Shown here in pieces: positions 32,482-42,084 of a stretch of 64,000 bases of DNA. This DNA is from Diplonema japonicum (Eukaryota > Euglenozoa > Diplonemea > Diplonemida > Diplonemidae). The translations under genes were made by a program, and so were the position numbers. The notes under the pieces are model-generated. The model searched no databases and was not told the DNA's origin. It saw nothing but the letters and a program-made list of their open reading frames with translations. The stretch covers positions 682,001-746,000 of the forward strand of contig OZ025648.1 in the NCBI GenBank assembly GCA_964019335.1, read 5' to 3'. Each line of letters opens with the position of its first letter. The first letter of the stretch is position 1.

Positions 32482-34192
32482 ATGTCTGCATCATCGCAGG
32501 CAGAGTTAGACTTCAAATCGGAGCAATATTTGAGAGATAAGAAAGTGCCCCAGATCATCAACGAGCTGGTGCAGGAGCTAGTCACGAACAAGCCTGACGA
32601 CGCACTAGGCTACATGAGCGAGCTGATACCGAAGATGAAAGAGACCGACAAGGGAGCGAAGAAGGCAGAGGAGGAGCGCTGCCCCAAAGAGTTGAACGAG
32701 AGGCCACTCGCCATCGTGGTGCTTGGCGCCAGCGGGGACCTTGCAAAGAAGAAGACCTTCCCTGCCCTTTTCCAGTTGTACGCGCAGGGGCTCATCCCCT
32801 CTAAAACCTCCATCGTGGGCTACGCAAGGACTGCCATGTCACACGCCGAGTTCTGCGCGAAGCTGAAGCCCACCCTGTCCAAGGACTGGGACGATACCGT
32901 CATCGAGAAGTTCTTCCTGCAGTGCCACTACGTGAAGGGCAGCTACGACAATGGCGATGACTTCAAGAACCTGAACAAGACGCTCATGGACCTCGAGGCA
33001 CCGCACAGCTGCGGCAGCCGCCTCTTCTACCTCGCACTCCCGCCTTCCGTCTTCCTCCCTGCATGCTCCTGCATCAAAACACACTGCCACGCGGTCGCCC
33101 CTGCCTGGAACCGCGTCATCATCGAGAAGCCGTTCGGCAGAGACACCGAGTCTTCCGCCAAGTTGGCCACGGACCTGGGCATGCTCTTCCAGGAGAGCCA
33201 GATCTTCCGCATTGACCACTACCTTGGGAAGGAGATGGTGCAGAACCTCATCACGCTCAGGTTCTCGAACAAGCTCTTCTCGCACATCTGGGACAAGTCG
33301 TGCATCTCGAACGTGCAGATCACCTTCAAGGAGACCATCGGGACCATGGGCCGCGGGGGGTACTTCGACTCGTCGGGCATCATCCGCGACGTGCTGCAGA
33401 ACCACCTGCTGCAGATCCTCGCCCTCATAGCCATGGAGAAGCCAAAGACACTGTCGCCGGAGGCCGTCCGTGACGAGAAGGTCAGCGTGCTGACGCATGT
33501 GAAACCCGCACAGCTCTCAGACACAGTGCTAGGGCAGTACACAAAGTCCCTGAACGGGTCTGAACCGGGGTACCTGGACGACCCGACGGTGCCTGAGGGT
33601 TCGAACACACCGACCTTTGCGCAGACAGTTCTGTGGGTGGACAACGACAGGTGGGACGGCGTCCCGTTCATCTTGAAAGCAGCGAAGGCAGTGGAGAGGA
33701 AAGAGGTCACCATCAGAGTCCAGTTCAAACCTGAACTGCGGCCGTTCGGCGACCAGGTCAACAGGAACGAGCTTGTCGTCCGGCTGCAGCCCAACGAAGC
33801 CATGTACCTCAAGATCAACGCTAAGGACCCCGGCATGACCTCTGCCATCCACACCACAGAGCTCGACCTCACCTACAAGGACAGGTACGGTGTTGCACTT
33901 CCTGATGCTTACGAGTCCCTTATCTACGAGGCCGTCTTGGGGCATACTACTAACTTCGTCCGTTCAGATGAGCTCGATGCTGCATGGAAGATCTACACGC
34001 CGCTTTTGAATGAGATCGAGAAGGGAACTATACGGTCTGAGCCGTACGTGTTCGGCACAAGAGGTCCTCCTGCAGCAGATGAGAGAAAGTACTCCTACTA
34101 TTCGGTATGTGGAAAAAAGAGAGGGGAGTAAAAATAATAACAATTAATAGAGAGGGCTAAGCAACTACAACTGGGGAGAACAGCAAAACTGA
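32482..34192 (+). CDS. G6PD: Glucose-6-phosphate dehydrogenase with N-terminal RIIa-type docking domain
   Basis: Exons 32482-34104 and 34151-34192 (intron 46 nt, GTATG...TAATAG; the acceptor is chosen because it yields NYNWGEQQN and a stop), 554 residues. The dehydrogenase oxidises glucose 6-phosphate with NADP+. Seen: the dinucleotide motif GASGDLAKK (82-90), EKPFG, the active-site signature RIDHYLGKE (243-251), and a full G6PD C-terminal beta domain. Residues about 14-54 are an extra module: YLRDKKVPQIINELVQELV followed by TNKPDDALGYMSELI. This matches the RIIa/dimerization-docking pattern (a Pro, amphipathic helix, [KQR]Px[DE], second helix) of PKA-RII and axonemal proteins such as ROPN1, SPA17 and CABYR. 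A charged linker (51-74) joins the parts. Confidence 0.93.
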
Positions 34193-35277
34193 GTTTGAAA
34201 AAAAAAAAAATACGGGAAAATTAAGTTAATAATACCGTCTCTGTTTTTTATGTTCCCCCCCCCTCCTTTTTTTTCCACTGCGAAGAAAAAAAAAGGAAGA
34301 GAGAGAGGGGGTAGGGGGAAGGGTTTTTTATGCGTTGTTCTGTCCCCCTTTTTAAAGTTTTTTTTTTTTGCCCGCCCCGCTCACTCCTTCCCTTGGCCTG
34401 TAGAAATACACTTCGAACGGTAAAAAGATGAAATATAGTTCCTTTCTCGTCAATAGTCGGTTGACACAGGACAAGAAAAGAAAAAAAAAAGAAATAAAAG
34501 AAACCCATGTCCCATGTAGCTCAAGAGACGCGTGATGCTACTAGTCTGACATGAAAGGAAGGGGTTGGCGATTGGCTAAGCAGCAGAGCAGGCATGGCAA
34601 AAAAAGAAAAGCCGTGTCTCCGCACCCCCAAGTTACCTACCCCTTTTATTATATTTGCGTGACCCCCCCCCCTTTTTTTATGTGGTCAAATCACCTCGGA
34701 GTGCCTTACTCCTGAAGCGCTCCTTGAGGAGAGACTACTACAGACCCACCCCCCCTTTTTCTCTCTCTCTCTCCCCCCCCCCCTTTACAGCTTTTTTTCT
34801 TTTTTTTAAAACAAACGGTTAGAGGGGGCCGGTGTTCCTGGGGAACACAAGGGGATTTAATAGGGGGCATAATATTTTTTAAAAAAAAATACAGAAAAGA
34901 AAAGGGGGAGGGGAGGGAGAAAAAAAAAACCCGATACAAAAAAGAATATCGAAAGAAATACGAAAACAACCCTTTTTTTTTTAAAAAAAGGACAAAAAAC
35001 ATGGCATATATAAAAAAAGGACCGACCTCTTTTTTTCCCTCGTTTTTTTTTTTACCCGCTCCCCCCCCTTTCCTCCTCCCCCTCCTTTTTTTTAAAAAAA
35101 AAAAAACTAACTCACCCTATATTAACGGCAAAATCTCCCCACCCCCTATTTTTTTATTATCACGTCAAAACAAATATTGTAAACCCCCCCCCCCCCCCGT
35201 CCCCTCTTAATACCCTTTTTTAAATAAAAAATAAACTCCTACAGAGAAGGGGGGAGAAGGGGGCGACAAAAAAAAAT
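34193..35277. other. Homopolymer-rich spacer
   Basis: A, T, C and G runs throughout (C run near 35184-35198). Complex islands at about 34380-34450 and 34500-34620 show no coding frame. An A-rich leader immediately precedes the next ATG. Confidence 0.6.
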
Positions 35278-38227
35278 ATGGAAGCCTCGGATTTCAGCGA
35301 GGTAGCCGATGTTACAAACTCAACCGCTTTCTTGTCGTTAAACAGCTTGTTGGAGGAAGGGTTGGTGAGCCAAGAACGGGCGGTCTCGCTGCAGGATCAC
35401 TACAAGCAGCTCCATGACAAGATACTTGAAATATATGCGAACGACGGGTACCTCCTGAAGAAGGGACGGCAGCTGAAGAAAGCTTTGGAAGCTGAAAAGC
35501 AAAAAGTTGAAAAATGCGGAGAAGTCGCACGAGAAGACGACCATACCATCCAGCTCCTCAAAAAAGAACTAGCTTCTGCGGAAACCGACCTCGCTGTTGC
35601 CCAAGAACGGGAATCTATGCAACAAGTTGAAACCATAGAACTCGAACGGAAAAAACTCTCGCTTCAAGAGGAGGTCGATACCACCATCGCCGAGGAAGAG
35701 TCCCGCATGAAGCCCCAAATGGAACAGGTTATGAAGGGCATCACGTTGCTAAGAGAAGAAATCGAACAGATCACCGACCAGTTCACAAACTTCAAACAGC
35801 TCAGAGAGGAAGCCATCAAAAAGGACAAACAGGTGAAACAAGAAATGGACGTCAACGACAGAACCCTCTACGAAAAGAAATTAGAGCTCACCAAGCTCAC
35901 CAGCGAACCAGACCGTGCAGGAAAACAAGCCGACATCGTCCACAAGGCTCACCAAACTGCTGGGAAGGAAAACCAAGCCCTCAAAGAACGCCTTCACTCA
36001 CAGTCTGCTCTCATCCAGGAACTTGACGAAAAACGGAAGTACATGGAAGATCAACGGTACGACCTTGCAGTTATGCTCGAGACGCAACGAACCGCCATCG
36101 AGCAACGCGACAAGTTAATGGACAACATCGAAGCCCACCTCGAAGCAGCTAGAGCAGAGGGCATGCAACACGTTTCTCAACAAATGTATCTTGAAAGCGA
36201 GCTTCGAAATAAGCAGCTCCAGTCTAACTCCCTCAAGGAACAAATCGCAAAACTGAGCAAAGAGAAAGACCAAGGACTTCGCCTATGCAAACGGATAGAA
36301 CAAACGAAAAACGAGCTGGCCAACGAACGGGAGATACAAAAGAAACAAAAGGACATCCTGCAAAGGGAATGCCACCACATCAAAGTAGTTAGAAATAAGT
36401 GGAGCGACGAACTTGAAGAACTAAAGCGTGACGTCGACATACTAATCAACAACTACCTGAAGGAGGAGATGGTCGAGAAGCAAGCTGGACGCGACCTGCA
36501 AAAACTAAACAAACACATCAAGTCACTGGACGTGGAAGTAGCTGCCATGCATGAAAAGGAGATCGAGTTAAACAGGAAGGCAGCAGACCTTGGAATCCTT
36601 CGGGAAAACAAAAGTAGAGACAGTTCCAAGAACCAAGCAAAGGTCACCGCTGCAAAGGACGAGCTTAAAGTAAAGGTCGTTGTCATCAAAGAGCTGCAGA
36701 AGCGCAATGTTGAACTCAAAACACGGCTCGACCAACTCACAGAAATGTACTCCGTCGTGAAGCGAGAACGGTCCAACAAAGCAGCCATGATACAGTCCGC
36801 ATCACAGGCAATGTCAGAAACACAAGAAAAAATCAAGATTCTTGAGAACGAACTTGAGGTGCTCCGGAGAGAGTCGCACAACAAGGACAAGGAGCTTATC
36901 AAAGTAAAACGTGAATTACACGACGAAAAGACAAACTGCGAGAACCTCCGAGTGGAGAGCAACAAGAAGAGCAACGAGTACAAACAGAAAAAGAAACAGA
37001 TCCAAGAACAATGTTCACAGATCACAAAACTAAACACTGTGATCAACCTGACAGAGGAGGAGATGCTCATGTTGAAGCGGAAGTACGAGGAAGCTGTCGA
37101 GAACAGGAACTTCACAGGCATCCAACTCATCGACAGGAACGACGAGCTGTGCATCTTGTATGAGAAGGCGAACATACAAGAAAACATCCTGAAGAAGGGG
37201 CAGATGATGTTGAAGCAGCGTGAAGAAGATATCCGTGCCATGGCAATACAGCTGGCGGACCTGCAGCGTGAAATCGACATCTGTCAGAAGCTGCTGCCCA
37301 AGGTGCGCGATTTGGAAGAAGACGTAGAACAGCTCACCAACCTCATCAGCGACGAACAATGGCGCAGTGAATGCCTCGAAAGGGCCATCGTGTCACCAAA
37401 GAACCAAGCACGCTGGAGAAAACTGTCATCTGTTGCAACAGGGAAGAAAAAGGTGTACATAACACCAGCAGGATCGATGGCACCAAAACCTGAACAGACA
37501 CGCGAGGAGCGCACAATGGGCACCACTGCTGCAGATGTGAAAACACGGTCACAGACAGGCGAAGCACCAGACGAGCTTGCTGCCAAGGAGCAGCAGTTGG
37601 AAAACAAACTAGCAGAGGTAAACGAGAGGCTCATGGAGAAAGATCTCATCCTAGAAGAGGTGACGGAGCTGTCGTCAAGGCTGAGGAAGCAGGCGACGAA
37701 CGGGAAGGACTACACGCTGGCACTTGCCAAGAAGATGAACAACTACCAGCACACGATCAAGATGCGGACAAAGAAGATGATGGCAACCCTGTCGGAGCTG
37801 TCGATGGTTCAGGTATGAAGGACATCACATGTTTAACTCCACACACTAACTTCAGGCGACGAGCATCAAACTTGAGATGGATGTGAACCAGGAGAAGGAG
37901 CAACTGGAGGCGGCGCACGAAAGGATCGAGTTGGGTCTGCCGCCCACGGAAACCATCGTTGCCGAGTATGACAGAACAACCTATGAGAGGAAGAGACGCC
38001 ATGAGATGCTCCGCTCGCAGAAGGAGGCCCTGGCCACCGTCGCCTCGCAGCCAGCCGTCGTCACCCGCACCACTGCAGAGCAGCGTCCCAACGCTTACAT
38101 CCCCGATGGGGACCTCCTCATCCCTAAGCCATATGGCGCCCACCCGCCCCTCAAGCCCACCACAGAGAACAACAACATTTACAGATTCTACAAGCGCCCC
38201 AAGGTGGAGGAAATTAAATTCGACTAG
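35278..38227 (+). CDS. CCDC146: CCDC146/MBO2-type axonemal and basal-body coiled-coil protein, two exons
   Basis: Exons 35278-37812 and 37856-38227, intron 43 nt (GTATG...TTCAG), 968 residues, close to the vertebrate protein length. Nearly the whole protein is coiled coil. Family hallmarks: LISDEQWRSECLERA, then LMEKDLILEEVTELSSRLRK, then DYTLALAKKMNNYQ, KKMMATLSELSM, and at the end AYIPDGDLLIPKPYGAHPPL followed by a short basic-acidic tail. CCDC146 (MBO2 in Chlamydomonas) is a microtubule- and basal-body-associated protein needed for normal flagellar beating or sperm flagella. The assignment rests on the ordered C-terminal motifs. Location and role come from family knowledge. Confidence 0.92.
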
Positions 38228-38404
38228 TTTTGTGTCCATTTCCTTGCCTTACCCCTGCCCATCAGTGCCATACGTATTTGTTCAGGAATAAGAAAACCAG
38301 GCGGAATACTCGAGATGTGAATAAAGAAATACCCCCCCCCCCCCATCGTTACATATTACCCCACCTTACTCATTTGCTACCTTTTTGTTGCGTCAGTTAT
38401 AAGT

Positions 38405-38418
38405 ACACAACTTCTCAG
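38405..38418 (+). promoter_or_regulatory. Putative acceptor before the beta-lactamase-like gene
   Basis: CACAACTTCTCAG ends at 38418, fourteen bases before the ATG at 38433, in a 205-base intergenic gap. Confidence 0.35.
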
Positions 38419-38432
38419 GGAACGGATTAACA

Positions 38433-39668
38433 ATGGGTTTCAAGTTATGGCTAGCCGTGTGTATGCTGTGTTCCGGTTGCGTTAGCGCGCAAGAGGCGGA
38501 GCTAAAGGCAAAACTGCAGGAAATGCTGAACGGGCTGGCTGAAAAGAGGCCGTACAAGATGCAGCTAGGCTGGAAGGGGGCAGGAATGGAGTTCAGCCTT
38601 GCTGCTGGAGGGTGCAGTGTGGAGGACACATTTCTGTCTGGGAGTGGGACGAAGCCGTTCACGGCAACTGCAGTAATTAAGCTTGCTGAAGCTGGGAAGC
38701 TGAGTCTCGATGACAAGGCACACATCCACCTGGACCCGGTGTTGCAGGCATTGAACCACACGACCCTGGAGGGACTCTTCGGACCGAACTCTACTTTCGT
38801 GACTGTCAGGCACATCCTCGCCATGCAGAGCGGCATCCAAGACTTCGACTTCCCGCAGTTCGACAGCACCGTCCTCGCCAACGGCAATGCTGTGCACTCG
38901 CCCGTTGAGTTCGTGGTGCAAGCTTCTCAGCAGACCCCCAAGATGCTCTGCTTCCCGGGTGACTGCGTTGTGTACAGCTCTACCAACTTCATCCTCGCGG
39001 GGCTCATCCTGCTCGGCAAGTCAGGCACCATGGACTGGACCACTCTCGACCAGAAGGCATACTTCCCCCAAAAGACACAAATTAACGACATGCAGCACTC
39101 CTCTTTTTACACGAACCAACCGCTGCAGCCCAACCTCACCACCCCTGGCATGTCCAAGATGGACAACAACACCATCGTCCCCATCATGACCCAGAACTCG
39201 AGCATCCTTGGCTACACGTGCGGCAATCTTGTGGCACCTAGTTTGGACGTGGCGAGGTTTTTCTGGGACCTTGTGGGTCCGGGGGCAGACATGGTGACCC
39301 CCGCGTACTTGGAACAAATGAAGCAGTTCAAGCCCCTGTCGCAGGGATGGGCCAAGGGGAGGATCCAGTACGGGTTAGGGCTTATGATCCAATCCGTAGC
39401 TTTGAACACCAAGAATCCTCCAACCCTTGACCAGCCTGGGACGTACGTGGGGCACGGGGGGGACACATACGGTTTCTTGTCAGAGCAGGGGTACTATCCC
39501 TACTTGAATGCATCCATCGCCATGGCCTCGAACCAGGACTATGAGGGCTACTTTGTGCAGTTGATCATGGCCTGCAGGACTGTTAACATTGCGTCGGAGG
39601 TGCTCTACGGCAAACCAGCTGGCTTGCGCTGTTTCCCCCTCCCCCCTACCCCCAACAACGTGGTTTAG
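38433..39668 (+). CDS. Secreted serine beta-lactamase-like (class C/PBP fold) protein
   Basis: 411 residues, no intron. Signal peptide MGFKLWLAVCMLCSGCVSA. The catalytic Ser-x-x-Lys is SGTK (Ser71, Lys74). The second motif reads YSS at 181-183 where class C enzymes have YxN. The third motif is HGG (341-343), equivalent to KTG/HxG. Several Asn-x-Ser/Thr sites and paired Cys suggest passage through the secretory route. Eukaryotic members of this fold (LACTB, LACTB2-unrelated serine hydrolases) act as peptidases or esterases, so antibiotic hydrolysis should not be assumed. The substrate is unknown. Loss of the Asn in the second motif may alter activity. Confidence 0.85.
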   Translation: MGFKLWLAVCMLCSGCVSAQEAELKAKLQEMLNGLAEKRPYKMQLGWKGAGMEFSLAAGGCSVEDTFLSGSGTKPFTATAVIKLAEAGKLSLDDKAHIHLDPVLQALNHTTLEGLFGPNSTFVTVRHILAMQSGIQDFDFPQFDSTVLANGNAVHSPVEFVVQASQQTPKMLCFPGDCVVYSSTNFILAGLILLGKSGTMDWTTLDQKAYFPQKTQINDMQHSSFYTNQPLQPNLTTPGMSKMDNNTIVPIMTQNSSILGYTCGNLVAPSLDVARFFWDLVGPGADMVTPAYLEQMKQFKPLSQGWAKGRIQYGLGLMIQSVALNTKNPPTLDQPGTYVGHGGDTYGFLSEQGYYPYLNASIAMASNQDYEGYFVQLIMACRTVNIASEVLYGKPAGLRCFPLPPTPNNVV

Positions 39669-39755
39669 TTACTGGACCGTCACAAGGTCGAGGCTAGTTA
39701 CCGGGAATCATTGCCTACTCTTATTTAAACCCGCCTTTAGCCCTGCAGGTAGCAG

Positions 39756-40214
39756 ATGTCGGTTGGCGAGTGCTACCGCATGGAGGCGCTGAGGACACCC
39801 ACGAGCAGGCTGTGCAAGGAGAAGGAAGAGGTGCGGGCGATGATGCATGAGAAGGAAGAAGAAATGAACAGGTTGGCACAGCTGAACGAGAGCCTAGAGG
39901 GGTTGATAGACACGGTAAGCGAGGGGAAATACCCCGCTGTGGTGGGTGAGGCCAAACCCGTACAGTTCCTACACCCCGACATGAAGTGCGAGGTGGTCCT
40001 CGACCTGCCCGCCACGCTGATCGAGTCGCCTTCGTCGGCACTGTTGGAACCGCGCAAGGAAAGCAGTACACCTTCCTGTAAACCTCTACTAACGTTGCTA
40101 GCAGAGCAGGAAGCACTACGCGCCACGGCAGAGAAGATGCTCCCGAAGTACGACGCGCTACTGGGAGACGCGCTTGCATGGCAGGAATCGTGCAGAGACG
40201 GGTTCGGGTTATGA
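39756..40214 (+). CDS. Small coiled-coil orphan
   Basis: 152 residues, single exon. CCCTGCAG ends at 39748, eight bases before the ATG, as the likely acceptor. An amphipathic coiled coil covers about 18-52 (EKEEVRAMMHEKEEEMNRLA); a second helical part is near the C terminus. The middle (KYPAVVGEAKPVQFLHPDM) is neither helical nor low complexity. No known domain. Coding composition resembles the neighbours. Confidence 0.65.
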   Translation: MSVGECYRMEALRTPTSRLCKEKEEVRAMMHEKEEEMNRLAQLNESLEGLIDTVSEGKYPAVVGEAKPVQFLHPDMKCEVVLDLPATLIESPSSALLEPRKESSTPSCKPLLTLLAEQEALRATAEKMLPKYDALLGDALAWQESCRDGFGL

Positions 40215-40527
40215 ACAAGCATTTCTTTTTGCTGGGCAAGGTCACTCGGTAGAATCTTCGGCGTTTTGGACAGGGCGCACCTAAAAAGTAGGATCCTCTG
40301 CCACTCTTCGCATCTTCCCGAATGCCGCCCACCCCATCCTAGAGGAGCAACTGCGAACACATTGCATCGGACTCAACACTAGTTGCTTGTCGTTAGGCGA
40401 TGTGTCACATGCTGCAGGCTCCCTTCAAAGACATCTTTTTTTTCTCTCTCCGTTTCTTCTTTTTACCAAGAGGGGGACACCAGCTAACTCTATTATCCCC
40501 TTTACCCAAAGCCACCAGGAGAGGAAG
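40215..40527. other. Intergenic spacer carrying a dispersed repeat
   Basis: Mixed sequence to 40393, then a repeat copy (40394-40445) that also occurs downstream of the second tetraspan gene at 50699-50749. The final ACCAGGAGAG before 40528 may supply the acceptor. Confidence 0.5.
40394..40445 (+). repeat. Dispersed ~50-bp repeat, copy 1
   Basis: TAGGCGATGTGTCACATGCT then GCAGGCTCCCTTCAAAGACA and a T run. Copy 2 at 50699-50749 differs at only a few bases. Its middle (GTCACATACTGCA) is also shared with the 164-bp repeat. Confidence 0.65.
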
Positions 40528-40782
40528 ATGGAGATAACCGTGAACCACGTGCACTCCGTGGCAACGTGGTCGTGGGAGCAGCAAGACGAGCCGTGCGGGA
40601 TATGCAGAGTGGCCTTCGAATCGTGCTGCCCGAGCTGTAAGTACCCTGGCGATGACTGTCCGTTGGTGACGGGTGTGTGCAACCACTCCTTTCATATGCA
40701 TTGTATTTTAAAATGGGTGGAGCAGCAGCCGCAGAGGCCGCAGTGCCCGTTGTGTAGAAGAGACTGGGAGTTTAGATCGTAG
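40528..40782 (+). CDS. APC11: APC11, RING-H2 subunit of the anaphase-promoting complex
   Basis: 84 residues, the exact size of APC11 in animals and yeast-like relatives. Seen: VATWSWEQQDEPCGICRVAF, GCCPSCKYPGDDCPLV-type insert (here SCCPSCKYPGDDCPLV), HSFHMHCILKWVEQQ, and CPLCRRDWEF. These supply the full RING-H2 set of Cys/His ligands plus the extra Zn-binding cysteines typical of APC11. It recruits the E2 and, with the APC2 cullin, ubiquitinates cyclins and securin. The start is the ATG that gives the conserved short N terminus; the frame upstream is open but not conserved in character. No intron. Confidence 0.95.
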   Translation: MEITVNHVHSVATWSWEQQDEPCGICRVAFESCCPSCKYPGDDCPLVTGVCNHSFHMHCILKWVEQQPQRPQCPLCRRDWEFRS

Positions 40783-40873
40783 ATTTTATTTCTTATCTTT
40801 CTCTCCCCCTCCCATACAAAAAAAAAAAGGGATAGGGTTGGCAAAAAAAAAAAAAAAAAAACGACAAAAAAAA

Positions 40874-41404
40874 ATGGTTGAAGGAAACGAAAGCCCTCGT
40901 GTGAGCAGGAGGGCAAGGAGTGACACATTGAGGAATTTTGTAAACAACGTATTCGATGACGACGAACCGGTTGCTGTGCTGGGGGGTGATGATGTTGAGA
41001 GCGAGCTGTTGTCGAGCAGCATGGTGCTGACAGGAAGCCCGACAACCACGGTGGAGGAGGGCAGGCTGAGAGGGGTGTCTACTTTCTCATCCTTCAGCAA
41101 CACAACAGAAACACGTCCAAGGGGCCTCTCCAACAGCATTGTTGTCACCGATGAAGGAGTCGAAAGCATGGTTAAGTGGGCGGGTGACATCTTCTCAACA
41201 GATGGGGAGCAACAACAACACCAACGACAGCAACATGATGAGACACCTGAAATGCAAGAGAAGGCAAAGGGCTTTTGCCTCCTTCCCGAACAGGAACAAG
41301 TTGAGACGCCAGAGATGCTCTCTAAGAGGGTATCAAGCGCACTTGCATCCGTCAAAGCTGCAAGGCTCGAAAAGAAGCGACAAAAGAGCATTCTCATTCC
41401 TTGA
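40874..41404 (+). CDS. Disordered orphan protein
   Basis: 176 residues after an A-rich leader. Ser/Thr/Glu/Gln-rich, with a short Gln/His stretch (EQQQHQRQQHDE) and a basic C terminus (AARLEKKRQKS). No domain, signal or membrane segment. The start is the ATG directly after the A run; sequence upstream in frame is only Lys codons from the run. Likely a regulatory or linker protein; nothing more can be said. Confidence 0.6.
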   Translation: MVEGNESPRVSRRARSDTLRNFVNNVFDDDEPVAVLGGDDVESELLSSSMVLTGSPTTTVEEGRLRGVSTFSSFSNTTETRPRGLSNSIVVTDEGVESMVKWAGDIFSTDGEQQQHQRQQHDETPEMQEKAKGFCLLPEQEQVETPEMLSKRVSSALASVKAARLEKKRQKSILIP

Positions 41405-42051
41405 GAGGATCATTGAAAATGGTCTCTATGTTTGTTCGGTTTTTTCTTCTTAGGTTTCTTTATGTTTTTTTATTTTTTTTTTTTTTTCCCCTTCGAGTTC
41501 ACTTTTTTTTTTTGTTTCCAGTAATTTAAACCAACTTCATCTTCTAGAAGTAGAAGGGGTGGTGGTTTTGTCCTAGCATATCCCCCCCCCCCCCCCCCCC
41601 CTTCCATCAAACTTTTTTTTCTCTGCGTTAAAATTTAAAAAAAAAGGGGGTAAAAAATGGCCTCTTCGTTATTGCAAGGAGGAGTATAGAGAAGGAAGCC
41701 ATGTTTTGTTTGCAAAATACCCTGGAATGGGACTTCCTTCCCTGCTGAGTTTCATGGTGGCATCTCATGGTTTTTTTTTTTTTTCTCTCTTCTTTTTTTC
41801 TCTTTGCATGAACAAGAAGGGGAAGAAAAAAAAAAACGGTAATAAATGGAATTGTTATTGTTAAGAAAGAGTCGAGGCAGCTTTGTCGGCTTTTTTTAGC
41901 CTTCTGCAGGGTAAAAAGAAGAAGGGGAAAAAAAAATTTTTTTTTTGACTGTTGCACAAATCGCAAACTCTTTTTTTTGTGTTCCTTCCTTTTCTTTTGC
42001 TCTCCTTTTGCGGCTTAACAAAATAATGAACATGTGTTCAATGTTGTTTTC

Positions 42052-42084
<33 letters not shown>

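Noticed and set aside
33219-33872. Minus-strand frames opposite G6PD
   Set aside because: Shadow of a GC-rich coding region on the other strand.
36453-37280. Ser/Phe/Cys-rich minus-strand frame opposite CCDC146
   Set aside because: Antisense of a Glu/Lys-rich coiled coil; composition is explained by the plus strand.
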